Positions 1 through 9,742 of a stretch of DNA of 54,365 nt are shown here, piece by piece. The stretch lies in NCBI RefSeq assembly GCF_027570075.1, contig NZ_JAKMUS010000016.1, positions 1-54,365 of the forward strand, in the 5' to 3' direction. The translations under genes were made by a program, and so were the position numbers. The stretch is from Corynebacterium meitnerae (GTDB lineage: Bacteria > Actinomycetota > Actinomycetes > Mycobacteriales > Mycobacteriaceae). The notes under the pieces are model-generated. The model ran no database searches, was not told the DNA's origin, and worked only from the letters and a program-made list of their open reading frames with translations. Position 1 is the stretch's first letter; the number at the start of each line of letters is the position of its first letter.

Positions 1-176
1 TCCTGACCACGTCGACGTTCACCCCGGGCGCCCAACAATACGCCGACTCTGTTCAGCTCCGCGTCGTGCTTATCGACGGAGCCCTCCTCACCGGCCTCAT
101 GATCCGCCACGGCGTGGGCACCCAGATTCAACGAACAATCAACATCGTTGAAATCGACGAGGATTTCTTCGAGTAG
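1..176 (+). CDS. mrr: C-terminal end of an Mrr-family restriction endonuclease (5' part outside window)
   Basis: The reading frame is open from the window edge (first full codon at 3) to a TAG at 174-176, giving about 57 residues. The segment has the Mrr C-terminal signature: TTSTFTPGAQ, then LIDG..L..LMI.HGVG, and an acidic tail ending DEDFFE. Mrr proteins are type IV restriction enzymes that cleave modified foreign DNA. The catalytic D-(Q/E)xK part would lie upstream, outside the window, so activity cannot be judged. The gene converges on the UvrD-like helicase with only 7 bp between the two stop codons, which suggests it belongs to the same defence island. The family call is confident; only the tail is visible. 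Confidence 0.8.
   Translation, partial: LTTSTFTPGAQQYADSVQLRVVLIDGALLTGLMIRHGVGTQIQRTINIVEIDEDFFE
68..78 (+). repeat. 11-mer GCTTATCGACG, copy 1
   Basis: Exact copy inside the mrr tail, read as CTT ATC GAC (Leu-Ile-Asp). It is the only copy in the left 28 kb. Confidence 0.6.
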
Positions 177-183
177 CTCTCGC

Positions 184-2565
184 TCACTCTTCAGAGACAG
201 CCGGCAACAACTCCGATGGCTCGCCGGTCGCGGTGATGACCAGTTCGTCGCGTGCACGGGAGGCGGCGACGTAGAGCAGCGAACGTTCGCGTTGCAGTGC
301 TTCGCGGGCATCTTCTTCGGAGAGGTCCTTGAGGCGGAAGCGCAGCGGCATGATCTCTTTGCCCACGCCCATGAGGATGACGTGGGTGAACTCCATGCCC
401 TTCGCTCCGTGCATGGTCATCACGGACACTTGCTCGTGGGAAGCACGCTCCGCATTGCGGGTTGCCACCGCGTCAATGCCCTTGTCCGCAAGACCGGCAA
501 CAACGCGGGAGATCTGGCCGCGGGTGCGGCACATCACGCCAATGTGAACGTCGGTGTCAGAGTCCATCCACTTGGAGATGAAGTGGTCCGCCACATCGAA
601 TTCTTGCGCTTCGGAATCCACGCGGACTAGGTACGGCTGCGGGCCTGTGCGTGCGGAACGGTAATGCGCAACGGAGTCCGTCTCACCCTCAGCATCCAGG
701 TATGCAAGCCCCTCCTCGCCGACGAGGATCCGCAGTGCGTACTCCAAGTTCTCCTTGGTGGTGCGGTAATTCAACGTCAGGCGGGTAGACGCGCGACCAC
801 GGGTGGAAATACCAAAGCGGGACAGCGTCAGCGGCTGCCCGTAGATGCGTTGGTGGGAATCCTCCGCAATGAAGATGTCGTTCTTCCCCTCAGCCACGCA
901 TGCGCGCAAGAAACGCCAGTGGCCGGCGTTGAAGTCCTGCGCCTCATCCACGACAACATGGTCAAAGAGCGATCCCCCACCGTTTTCGTACCTCACGTTG
1001 AGTGCTTCAGCGCCCACGGCAGACATGGTCGGCCAGAACAGCTTCCCGTCCACGGCTTGGGTCTGCATCACAGATTCCATGATTGCCCAGACGAGCTTGC
1101 GCTGCTTACGGTTCAACGGCGTACCCCGGCCAGCGCGCGCGACCTTAAGGTACTCCGCCTGGGATGTAATCGCACCGGCCAGAACCACACCCTCATACTC
1201 CTGCTGCAGGAACGTCAGGTTCGCAATCGAACGTGGCAGTTCATCACTCGCGGATTCCAAGGCAGTCTCCCACACCTGTTCCGCATCGCGTTCGAGGTAC
1301 GGGCGCACGCGCGGCGCACCCAACCCGAGCACGCGCTTGGTGGCTTCCTCCACCTCAGTTGGTGAAGCCATGGTGAGCACCTGGCGCACAACCGCGTCAA
1401 TGTTGTCTACCCAGATGCCCTCATCGCCCGGATTGCTTGCTTCGGGGTAATGCGGGTTCAACGCATTGAGCTGAGATTTCAGCCCCTGCGCCAACCCCTT
1501 CGTAAACGTGGTCAGAAGCACCCGCGGTGGCAGATCCCCGGGGTCCTGGTTGGAAATGGCACGGCGCGCCAGATTATTCGCACGGTGCACAGCCACCACG
1601 GTCTTGCCCGTACCGGCACCGCCAAATACTCGGGACGATCCACTGCGCGGCCCTTCCGCCATGCGGCGCTGCTCCGGGTGGATGTACACGCGCCACTGAT
1701 CAAAGGAACCGGCATCAATCACCGCGCGGAGAGATTCCGTGTCCACGTCATCGACGTAGGCGAAGTCCAATTCCGCAGCCGGGTGGCGCAGACCAGCCAG
1801 CAGGCGCGCATCTTCATCATCCTCGGTGGAGCTCTGTTCCACCTTTTCCAGCCCCAGGGATTCACGGACCTGCTCCACGGTGTACCCAACAGCAAGACCA
1901 AGGACCGCATCCTGTTCCCATGTCGGCCGCGAATCCAAGAGAAGCTGAAGCTCATCCTCGGATTCAGCAAGCCACACGGAGTCAGCGAGTGCCCGATCAA
2001 TGCCGAGCTCCTCGTACAAGCTCTCCGGCGTGTAGCCATTGCGCTCCATCTCGGTACAGGGCGCGGGCTTATCCTTGCCCACACCAACCGGCTCCACACC
2101 GACTTTTTCGGTGAGCTCTTCTGCTTGACGTTGTTGCTCATCAGCCAGTTCCTGCGCGGCTTGCGCGGCTGCCTTCGCCTTACGCTCGGACTCCGTCTCT
2201 TGAGCGTCTTCCGCGTCAGCAGGAGCGTCTTCCACGAGAAGCTGTGTCAATCCGTTCACCGGGTTAACAGCCAGACGCAGGCGCGAAGGATCAAGCCGTT
2301 CAGCCTTGGCGTTGCCTTCATCATGGGAGTCCACATCAACGAGCACGAAATGGTGCGTCTCCGCGTCCTTGATCTCAAAGAGCACCGCGCGGAATTGATC
2401 GTTCACGCGCCCCGTGCGCACCCGCTTGTCCACGGCATTCGTCAGCGACTTAATCCTCAACGAAGGATTCGTGGGGTCTTCCGCTAGCTTCTGCAGGAAG
2501 TTCATCACCGGCTTGTACAGCGCACCATCCAGTTTGAGGCTGCTGTAGAAGCTAAACGTCACCAT
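184..2565 (-). CDS. UvrD-like SF1 helicase with RelE/ParE-like N-terminal domain
   Basis: A 793-aa helicase. The SF1 motifs are in order: Walker A GGAGTGKT (about residue 313), VVVDEAQDF (about 538), NYRTT, the MTMHGAKGMEF block and LLYVAASRARDELV near the end. Residues 1-90 look like a RelE/ParE toxin fold (VRTGRVNDQFRAVLFEI, then a VDSHDEGN segment); this is inferred from pattern only. A Glu/Ala-rich charged stretch follows at about 120-165. A GTG at 2574 is in frame, but AAGGAG sits directly against it and is 8 nt from the ATG at 2565, so the ATG is preferred. The ribosome-binding site overlaps the stop of the upstream DEAD/DUF1998 gene, so the pair is translationally coupled. It probably unwinds or remodels DNA for the defence system. 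The helicase call is firm; the N-terminal domain is tentative. Confidence 0.85.
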   Translation of the reverse strand: MVTFSFYSSLKLDGALYKPVMNFLQKLAEDPTNPSLRIKSLTNAVDKRVRTGRVNDQFRAVLFEIKDAETHHFVLVDVDSHDEGNAKAERLDPSRLRLAVNPVNGLTQLLVEDAPADAEDAQETESERKAKAAAQAAQELADEQQRQAEELTEKVGVEPVGVGKDKPAPCTEMERNGYTPESLYEELGIDRALADSVWLAESEDELQLLLDSRPTWEQDAVLGLAVGYTVEQVRESLGLEKVEQSSTEDDEDARLLAGLRHPAAELDFAYVDDVDTESLRAVIDAGSFDQWRVYIHPEQRRMAEGPRSGSSRVFGGAGTGKTVVAVHRANNLARRAISNQDPGDLPPRVLLTTFTKGLAQGLKSQLNALNPHYPEASNPGDEGIWVDNIDAVVRQVLTMASPTEVEEATKRVLGLGAPRVRPYLERDAEQVWETALESASDELPRSIANLTFLQQEYEGVVLAGAITSQAEYLKVARAGRGTPLNRKQRKLVWAIMESVMQTQAVDGKLFWPTMSAVGAEALNVRYENGGGSLFDHVVVDEAQDFNAGHWRFLRACVAEGKNDIFIAEDSHQRIYGQPLTLSRFGISTRGRASTRLTLNYRTTKENLEYALRILVGEEGLAYLDAEGETDSVAHYRSARTGPQPYLVRVDSEAQEFDVADHFISKWMDSDTDVHIGVMCRTRGQISRVVAGLADKGIDAVATRNAERASHEQVSVMTMHGAKGMEFTHVILMGVGKEIMPLRFRLKDLSEEDAREALQRERSLLYVAASRARDELVITATGEPSELLPAVSEE

Positions 2566-2570
2566 CTGTG

Positions 2571-5500
2571 TCACTCCTTACCCAGCAGGGCTGCCGGGAT
2601 TGTCTGCTCGTCGAGTGTATCCGGGTACATCAATGTCCAACCGTCCCTGCGAAGCGTCTTCTCCGCTTCCTCGTAGGAATCATCGCGTTCCACCATGAGC
2701 GCAATCTTGTGGTCCGGCCACACAACAGCGGTGGGCAACGTGCCTACTTCTTCACCGATCTCTTCGGTCGGCTCCGCACCGATACTGGCCAGGAACTGCA
2801 GTGCTGCCACCACATCAGATTCACCTTCGAATTCCTCGATGGCTTCAGCCCATGCGCCAGCATCTTCACTGGTGGACGCCGTCTCATCAGCATCAGCAGC
2901 TGATTCAGCAGTCTCGTCGTTGACATCGACAGGGACACCAGCGTCATCGAATTCACTCGTGGCAATAATTACCGGCGCGTCCGCAAGCCACAGAATGTTG
3001 GCGAAGCGAAGGAAGTCCTGCCAGTTATCCTCCGTGATCGAATCAGCCGTTGGCGCATCCACAAAGAAGCGCTTGAGATTTAACTTCTGACCCGACACGG
3101 AGAATTGAAAGTGAATCCCATCGCGGTACGTCAGCTGCGCACCACCCGGGATTGGCCTCTTCTGAACCTTTCCACTCAGCAGTTTCACAAGCGCTTTCTC
3201 AGCCATTGAGTAGAAGTTCTGCTGTGGCGAAGCCAAGTAATCAAGTAGCTGGTTCACCGGAGACGACGTCAGGAAATCCCAACCGGCAGTTCCGAATCCG
3301 TCGAATCCAGGATCCTTGTCCTGCTTGCTCCTCTTAGTCCACGCTGGAGGGTTCGCTACCTTCTTTTGCTCACCTTGGAACCAGTCAATGTCGGCGTTAG
3401 TGATGTTCCATGGCAGCCAAGACTCTTCGTAGTGCAGTCGGTTGCGCTTAGCTATGTCATCCGGGAACCGGTAGTGCGCATGAGAAATGTGGAAGGCCTT
3501 GCCATCCGTGTACACAGCCACCGGGCGAGCATTGGGATTTTTGCGGTGGGTAAGAAGGAAATCAGGCTTGGTATAGCCCTTGTCCACCTGTTCACTCATC
3601 TTCCACTGTTCGCCATTGGTAAAGGAAATCAACCATTCAACCTGGCCAGCATTAGGGAGGTCCTTGACCACGGCCTTACGGTCCTCAAGCGCCTTACGCA
3701 GAACTTCACGGAACTTCACTTCCAGGTTGGATCCCTCGCCTGTAGAAGGCGCCTCAGATTGGGTCTCCCATACGACAGACAGCGGATCAGTCTCCGGTGC
3801 TGGCCGATCTTGGTCAGTCAGGATGGCACGCAGAGCACGCTCAGCAGCCGCGCGCGATGTGTTCTCGGTCTGAGTCCAGTGAGTGTACGGAAGCAAGCAG
3901 TCAGGGCACGCCATGCGTTCATCGTCCGCGCAGGAACAATCCTTCACACGAACAAAGGCCTGCTCCATCAAACGGCGCACGTCTTCGGGTGAAGCAAACT
4001 GTGACAGATAACCAGTGCCACCAGGCACGTTGTCGTGCATGAGTAGCGCTTCAACAGTGTCGCCCTTGTTATCCGGCACGCGGACGGTGACCACGTTGAG
4101 GTGCTCCGGGTCGCCGCCGAGCACTTCCTTGAACCCGAGCTTGATCGCGGCAGTGAGGCTCGGAATGGTCGAGTTATCGCCGGCAGTGAGTGACACCGGA
4201 ATGTGCAGAAGCACGCCTTGAGTCTGCAGCGTGCGGGACAGCGCAACGGTCACCGTCTCTTCTTCCCGGGCCGTGCGCTTCGGACACCACGGGCGGTGAT
4301 CCCACTTGGAGTTCTCGCCCTTTTGCGAATCAAGGTGCCCGCAATAGTTACACACAGTAAACAGCGGCGCGTCCGTCTCACGGTTGGCAAAGATCCTCTT
4401 CGCGCTCGGTCCACGGCCCAAGTTGAACCAACTCAGGTTCACGTAACGCAGGTACTCCGCACCGAACCCGAGGGACGTAAACCAGCGCCCACCGCGGCCG
4501 CCATCGGGCACGGCGAAACTCAGCGTCGTGGTGAACCTGAGCTCACGGCGTTCTTCATGTGTGCCATCAATCAGGGAGCTCGCACGGTCAACCTCCGCGG
4601 AGACCCTCCGCATGCGTACTGATTCGAGGATCTGCCCTTTGTCCGCGAATGCTGCTGTGCCACACGCAGGGCACGAAACCGGCGTGGCACCAGGTGTGAC
4701 CCGTTCGCCATAGGAACAAGCCGGGCACAAACGCCACTGCTCAATATCCGCACCGTTGTGCCCCATCTCTACGGCATCCACCGTGGCAGCAATGCCGCGG
4801 GCATAGAACGTGTTGCCCGGCGCGAGTTCCATCAATGCGGAAGAAACGCCGCGGGAGAGCTCAAACGTATCCGGATCAATCTGCATCGTGGTGGGGTTGA
4901 GCTGCGATACAACGACAGACAATTCAACCGCATCATCCAACAAGGTGAAGTTAGGAAGCAGACCGTAACGCTCCATGGAAGAGATCCAGAATTCCCGTTT
5001 CAAGATCTCGCTCAAGTCACGCTGAGTTCGCTTAAACGCAGCCATGGTGCTGCGCTTCTCACGTTCTAGATCCGGGTCAGCATTTTCGGTGCCGGCATTT
5101 GGATCAACCTTTGCCTCCAAATCTCGGATGCGAGCCTGCAACGTATCAAGACGAGCAGTGAAGGCTTTCACCTCGCCATCCCACAGCTCCTGCACGCGGC
5201 GCAGCTCACCCATGAGTGAGTCCGGCCCCTCACCAACAGCCCATTCACGGACCCCCGCAACTGTTGGTTCATCCACGGCGTCCGCAACGGTGGACAGGTA
5301 CGCATCCACGCGCGCTTCAACGCCTGCAGCAATATCTTCAGTGAGCACCTCGACCAGGGACCTGAGCTTGGTACTGAATACATCCTGGGAGTGCTGAACA
5401 CTCAAACCTTGCGCAATGAAATCCAGTGTGTCCAGCAAATACGCCGTCACCTGTCGGTGCAGGATCTCGGTTGCGGAAAGGAACGCTGCCGGCGGAACGA

Positions 5501-8500
5501 CGGATCCCGCGATCATGGAAAGTGGATTGTTCAGCTTCGGCAGAGTGGTTCCGCGGCCTTGAACAAAAGCAAGGACCAACGAGTTACCGGTCAAACGTCC
5601 AGCACGGCCAACGCGCTGCACGTAACTAGCAACGGACTTAGGCAGTGATGCGAGCATCACCGTGGAGAGGTCGCCAATATCGATACCCATTTCCAGGGTC
5701 GGCGTTGCCACCAAAACATTCGGTGCATTAGGTGCGCTATCCGCTCCGCGGAAACTCTGCTCTAGAGCGAGGCGTTCTTCCTTAGGAATCAAGCCGGTGT
5801 GCTCGCGTGCCACCACTGCTCGCGGAGTGGTCGCCGTGTACAAGCGCGAGTAGTAATTCTCCTCGATCTCCGTAGGTTCAAGGTTGCCGGGGCAGCCCGG
5901 AGTCGGGCACGGCATGCCAGAAAGAAGGAGGTTGGTTGCTTGGTCCAGGCCCAATGAGCCATGGCACACCTCGCACTGCAGTGCCTGCGAGTGGTCTTCG
6001 CGGCGCACAACAATCTGTTCAGGCTTCAGAGCGTAGATGGTTCCGCCGGTGTCTGTGCCCACCGCGGTGATGGCGCCAACATTTGCCAGCTGCTTGAACA
6101 CCTGGGTCAGCACAGTGGTGGCGTCATGCGTGGAAATGCCAAGAACCTTGGATGTCCACCGCGCGTACCTGCCGCGCGGACTGCCTAACGGGGTGATGCC
6201 ACGATCCTTGTCATCCAGTGCCCGCCCAGCACGTGGGAATTCCGGTGCACCTCCCTTAGGGAAGCTGGGCACGCCTTCCGCCTTGGCGTAGCGGTTGTGC
6301 AACCGCCACGCGTTGGCGTCATCGTGGAGATACCTCTCCAACAACGGGGTAACAATGCCACCGCGTTCACGCACCTGTTCAAGGAGCCCACGCATCCACT
6401 GCAACCGCAGTTCCGGCGAGGAAATGTCCTTGACGTCAAAGAGTCCCTCGTCCACATTGCGCAGAGCAGCATCCGCACTTTCGAGGAGTAGCTCATTATC
6501 AATGTGGACCGACGGCACGAGTGCACCAGTTGAGACCAACGAGCGCGGCAAGTGTGCGCGTTGACCGAACTCAAGAGCTACATCAAGTTCCAGGCGGTTG
6601 AGCGCAGCCTTCGTTGCGTAGCGGCGTTCGTTTCCTCCCGCATCCTTCGACCAGAACGGAGTGAACTGCGGTGTTTCAGCGATCTCGGGTGGCAAAAGCT
6701 CAAAGCGTGCGCGTGCCGGATCTGCATCCGCATCTGCTTGCTCCAAGATGCGAAGTGGCATTTGTGCGAGGGTTAGTCCCTCACTACCGCCATCTTCCGA
6801 ATCGGTGACCACGGAACGCATGAGGGTACGAATACCAAAGGCTCGGGCACGTGATTGCACAAAACCTGCACGGTGCGCTGCATCCTGCACCGAGTCAGCG
6901 AATACGAGGGTCTTCTTCTCTTTTTGCTCCAGGTTCTGCATGCCAAACAGGTTGGACAGCCCCACCGAAAGCAGCGTAGCTACACGGGAACCGATGTACC
7001 GGATCGTGTCTGTCTCCCCACAGTTCGGGCACACCTGATCACGCGCGTAATCCTCCGCTTCCAGGCCCGTGTAGGTCAACACCGGAACAGAAGCGCCTTC
7101 GGCAAGCTCCTCTTCGCTCGGTTCCGTGGTGTTGAGCATCTGGCTCTCTGTGTGGAACCACATGACTTCGCGTTTGCCGTCCTCGTCCCCAAACTTGGAC
7201 AGCTCCACCCCGTCTGCGAGTGCACGACGATACTCGTTGGTGGCATCAATGAGCGGGCGCGTCCGCTCACGGGCATTGACTGAGGCACCACGGATCTCGG
7301 ATCCATTGAGTACCACCGCATCCGTGCCCGGCTCCAACGCTGTCATCCAGCCGGCACGGCCACATTCACGGCAGTAAATCGCCGGCAACCAGACTCCGGA
7401 ATCGCCCAAGTCAAGGTGACCATCATCGGCAAAGCGGAACACTTCCCCCAGGTCATTTGGGGTAACGGTGCGCTCAATGCGTGAAACCTCACGCACCCAC
7501 AAATGTGTTTCCACACCCGGCAGACGCTTGCCGCCGAAGCCATACTCCTCACCAGCCAGGGCACGCAGATGCGCCACCGCGGTGAGCAAATGGGTGACAA
7601 ACTCACGGGAGACTTCCGCAGTGAGGCTTCGTTCCACGATGGGACCAAGCACCTGCTGCGAAAGCGTCTTCTCGGTTTCGCCTTCACGCTCAATGAGTGG
7701 CACTACGGAATTCTCAGTGGTGAGCAACGCCTGGGTCAATGGATGAACCGCGCACGCAGCGATCATCTCTTCCAGGTCCTCACCCGCATTCCAAAGCTGT
7801 GTGCGGAACACATCCAACACCACGTCCGCATAATCACGCTCTGACGCGTCGGCAGCAATCGCTTTAACGACGTCGCTCAGTTGTTCAATATCCGGATACG
7901 GCTGAACCTCGTGTGCGCCAAATGTTGAAGAGATTTCCTCAACCCACTCGTTATATGTGAGCGTGCGCTCCCCCACCATCGCGTCTGATGTGAAGGTCTC
8001 ACCGAAAATCGTGCCGGCAAAATCCAGCACCTTTTGGCGGTCACCTTCACCACCAAGCGTTGCCGACGTGGCCACCGGAGTGACGTGCCCAAGTGGGCGT
8101 GCGGACGCCTCTTCATCCAAGAAGCCCTCCGGTTGATGCGCTTTGAGCATCAACCCCAAACGTCGCAACAACAACGCCACGTCCGTGCCTTGCGCACCGT
8201 CATACGTGTGGAACTCATCAAGCACGAGGTACTGCAACGACGTTGCGGATTTCTGCCAGATTTCCCGATCTTTCGGTTCCAGCAGCAGCTGATCTAGCAT
8301 CTTGTAATTCGTCAGCAGAATGTCCGGCGGATTCATTCGCATTTCATCGCGATCATTGATCAGCGAATGCTCCGTGACTTTCTTAACGTCGCCCTTTGCC
8401 TCACCCGTATAAATACCCGCCGTCACACCAGCCAGTGCCGGCTCATTCGTCAGCAGCTTTGCCAAACGATCCGCCTGGTCATTGGCCAAGGCGTTCATCG

Positions 8501-8927
8501 GGTACAACAGCAACGCCTTCACGCCAGTACGACCCTGCGCACGCGCCCGCATTGCATGATCCAGAACCGGATACAAGAAAGACTCAGTTTTACCTGAACC
8601 AGTACCCGTGATCACCAGAGTGGGATCCGGTCGGCGCTCCCCGTTTTCATCCTTGCTTCGCAAACGACGGAACGCCTCCGCCTGGTGGTGATACGGCGTG
8701 AACCACGACGGCACCCAGTCCAAGATCCCGTCCCACCCTAGAGCCCGCGCATACGGCAACCGCACACGCACGTACGGGCCATGGAACATGCCACGTTCCG
8801 TGTCCTCCAAGAACGCCTTCAGTGCACTAGACGTCTCCGGATTCGCAAGCGAAAACGCGGTGGCAAGATACTCGGAGACACCACCAAGAATGTGCTCCGA
8901 TGCGTGAACGGGAATGAGGGTAGACAC
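2571..8927 (-). CDS. Giant DEAD-box helicase with DUF1998 domain and nuclease-like C-terminus (DrmA/DrmB-like fusion)
   Basis: A 2118-aa SF2 helicase of the YprA/MrfA/DrmA type. Walker A TGTGSGKT is at about residue 112, DEFH at about 237, ATSATLGG follows, and MGIDIGDL and QRVGRAGR lie near 1090-1110. Zinc-binding Cys pairs occur at about 517 (YCRECG), 633 (CPNCG), 980-1010, 1402-1425 and 1525-1550. The DUF1998 core shows PGGTGY (about 1635) and a CSC...CPDCLLPY cluster (about 1664-1680). Near 1785-1815, KPDFLL followed by AVYTDGKAFH resembles a degenerate PD-(D/E)XK nuclease fold. In DISARM, helicase (DrmA) and DUF1998 protein (DrmB) are normally separate; here they share one chain. The start is GTG, with a TANNNT box 6 nt upstream and no ribosome-binding site. 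It is followed by the UvrD-like gene in the same operon. Helicase and DUF1998 are certain; the nuclease is a guess. Confidence 0.85.
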   Translation of the reverse strand: MSTLIPVHASEHILGGVSEYLATAFSLANPETSSALKAFLEDTERGMFHGPYVRVRLPYARALGWDGILDWVPSWFTPYHHQAEAFRRLRSKDENGERRPDPTLVITGTGSGKTESFLYPVLDHAMRARAQGRTGVKALLLYPMNALANDQADRLAKLLTNEPALAGVTAGIYTGEAKGDVKKVTEHSLINDRDEMRMNPPDILLTNYKMLDQLLLEPKDREIWQKSATSLQYLVLDEFHTYDGAQGTDVALLLRRLGLMLKAHQPEGFLDEEASARPLGHVTPVATSATLGGEGDRQKVLDFAGTIFGETFTSDAMVGERTLTYNEWVEEISSTFGAHEVQPYPDIEQLSDVVKAIAADASERDYADVVLDVFRTQLWNAGEDLEEMIAACAVHPLTQALLTTENSVVPLIEREGETEKTLSQQVLGPIVERSLTAEVSREFVTHLLTAVAHLRALAGEEYGFGGKRLPGVETHLWVREVSRIERTVTPNDLGEVFRFADDGHLDLGDSGVWLPAIYCRECGRAGWMTALEPGTDAVVLNGSEIRGASVNARERTRPLIDATNEYRRALADGVELSKFGDEDGKREVMWFHTESQMLNTTEPSEEELAEGASVPVLTYTGLEAEDYARDQVCPNCGETDTIRYIGSRVATLLSVGLSNLFGMQNLEQKEKKTLVFADSVQDAAHRAGFVQSRARAFGIRTLMRSVVTDSEDGGSEGLTLAQMPLRILEQADADADPARARFELLPPEIAETPQFTPFWSKDAGGNERRYATKAALNRLELDVALEFGQRAHLPRSLVSTGALVPSVHIDNELLLESADAALRNVDEGLFDVKDISSPELRLQWMRGLLEQVRERGGIVTPLLERYLHDDANAWRLHNRYAKAEGVPSFPKGGAPEFPRAGRALDDKDRGITPLGSPRGRYARWTSKVLGISTHDATTVLTQVFKQLANVGAITAVGTDTGGTIYALKPEQIVVRREDHSQALQCEVCHGSLGLDQATNLLLSGMPCPTPGCPGNLEPTEIEENYYSRLYTATTPRAVVAREHTGLIPKEERLALEQSFRGADSAPNAPNVLVATPTLEMGIDIGDLSTVMLASLPKSVASYVQRVGRAGRLTGNSLVLAFVQGRGTTLPKLNNPLSMIAGSVVPPAAFLSATEILHRQVTAYLLDTLDFIAQGLSVQHSQDVFSTKLRSLVEVLTEDIAAGVEARVDAYLSTVADAVDEPTVAGVREWAVGEGPDSLMGELRRVQELWDGEVKAFTARLDTLQARIRDLEAKVDPNAGTENADPDLEREKRSTMAAFKRTQRDLSEILKREFWISSMERYGLLPNFTLLDDAVELSVVVSQLNPTTMQIDPDTFELSRGVSSALMELAPGNTFYARGIAATVDAVEMGHNGADIEQWRLCPACSYGERVTPGATPVSCPACGTAAFADKGQILESVRMRRVSAEVDRASSLIDGTHEERRELRFTTTLSFAVPDGGRGGRWFTSLGFGAEYLRYVNLSWFNLGRGPSAKRIFANRETDAPLFTVCNYCGHLDSQKGENSKWDHRPWCPKRTAREEETVTVALSRTLQTQGVLLHIPVSLTAGDNSTIPSLTAAIKLGFKEVLGGDPEHLNVVTVRVPDNKGDTVEALLMHDNVPGGTGYLSQFASPEDVRRLMEQAFVRVKDCSCADDERMACPDCLLPYTHWTQTENTSRAAAERALRAILTDQDRPAPETDPLSVVWETQSEAPSTGEGSNLEVKFREVLRKALEDRKAVVKDLPNAGQVEWLISFTNGEQWKMSEQVDKGYTKPDFLLTHRKNPNARPVAVYTDGKAFHISHAHYRFPDDIAKRNRLHYEESWLPWNITNADIDWFQGEQKKVANPPAWTKRSKQDKDPGFDGFGTAGWDFLTSSPVNQLLDYLASPQQNFYSMAEKALVKLLSGKVQKRPIPGGAQLTYRDGIHFQFSVSGQKLNLKRFFVDAPTADSITEDNWQDFLRFANILWLADAPVIIATSEFDDAGVPVDVNDETAESAADADETASTSEDAGAWAEAIEEFEGESDVVAALQFLASIGAEPTEEIGEEVGTLPTAVVWPDHKIALMVERDDSYEEAEKTLRRDGWTLMYPDTLDEQTIPAALLGKE

Positions 8928-8933
8928 AGTGAC

Positions 8934-8939
8934 ACTCTA
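8934..8939 (-). promoter_or_regulatory. -10 box TAGAGT of a probable leaderless transcript
   Basis: TAGAGT fits the actinobacterial TANNNT -10 and ends 6 nt before the GTG at 8927. No Shine-Dalgarno sequence precedes that GTG, so transcription probably starts at the start codon. It would drive the DEAD/DUF1998 - UvrD operon. Confidence 0.5.
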
Positions 8940-9415
8940 ACTGGCGGGAAGCCGGATTTTGTGGTCAGCAAAAAGTGTCTTAACAGAGCCACCTTCACCC
9001 CCAACAAACATAACAGTTAGTTGCACACGCCTGAGCGATAATCTCAGGGATGGAACACTTCCCCATACGAACTGGACCCCCACATCAGAGCAGACACGTT
9101 TGGTGGCATTTAGATCGGAGCACCGTCGCGATCCCTGAATATTTCGTGGCGATACGGGGGCTAACCGTCCATCAACCTATCTGTGAAGGCCCAGTCCGCA
9201 TTTCAAGCCAAATCGGAATTGAACCCCTTTTCGATAACTACCTCCATCGGCAGAACTTCCGAATCCATCTCATCGACGCCTCCTAGAATCTTTCGCGAAG
9301 GCTATCTCAACGGGATGTTCAATGCGGCGGGTGACCGAGGTCCCCCTGTTGATCGACATCGAGAACTAGCTAAATAGAAACTGCAAGGTTTTAAAAATGA
9401 TCCTCCACCTAACAG
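8940..9415. other. Intergenic stretch at left edge of the small-gene pocket
   Basis: About 475 bp between the DEAD/DUF1998 promoter and the 108-aa gene. Apart from one weak plus-strand reading frame (9050-9286), no gene, RNA or convincing inverted repeat was seen. By eye it is more AT-rich than the flanking helicase genes. Confidence 0.4.
9050..9286 (+). CDS. Possible 78-aa ORF, unknown; may be a remnant
   Basis: An ATG follows TAATCT by 5 nt, a leaderless-like arrangement, and the frame stays open for 78 codons. The protein has no recognised family, and the amino-acid pattern (WHLDRSTVAIPEYF near the start, then mixed) is only weakly protein-like. A second overlapping frame continues to 9377, so a frameshifted relic is possible. 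Low confidence. Confidence 0.2.
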   Translation: MEHFPIRTGPPHQSRHVWWHLDRSTVAIPEYFVAIRGLTVHQPICEGPVRISSQIGIEPLFDNYLHRQNFRIHLIDAS

Positions 9416-9742
9416 CTACTCACCAGACCAGGCAGAATTGCCTGGAGATTCCTGCCACTCCCTAAAACGCACACCATATTGGCCACGCACTAGCGGGGTG
9501 ATCACCATCTCCAAATTTGGCCCTTTTGCCCCTCCTAGTAGGACGAAGGGCGAATCAAACTCGAACTCGTAGGTGCCAGAAGCCTCCTTGCCTCGCATTA
9601 TGTAGTACCCGCCGTCAGGGTGCTCCGCCGTAAAAATGTGTTTATCAACTCCAGGCCCCCAATCTCGAGGGTTGATTTGACCAAACTGCCCGAGAGACAA
9701 CCACCCCTGCCCCTCGACTTTTTGCCAATCGTCCTTAGCCAT
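9416..9742 (-). CDS. Hypothetical protein, 108 aa
   Basis: The frame could extend upstream to 9871, but AGGAGG lies 9 nt before the ATG at 9740-9742, so this start is preferred and gives 108 aa. The protein is rich in Gly, Trp and aromatics (GQGWLSLGQFGQ, GGYYIMRGKE, YEFEFDSPFVLLGG), has no signal peptide or membrane helix, and looks like a small beta-rich soluble protein. No family was recognised. It sits alone between the methyltransferase and the DEAD helicase, on the same strand as both, so a role in or a guest position within the defence island is possible. Confidence 0.55.
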   Translation of the reverse strand: MAKDDWQKVEGQGWLSLGQFGQINPRDWGPGVDKHIFTAEHPDGGYYIMRGKEASGTYEFEFDSPFVLLGGAKGPNLEMVITPLVRGQYGVRFREWQESPGNSAWSGE

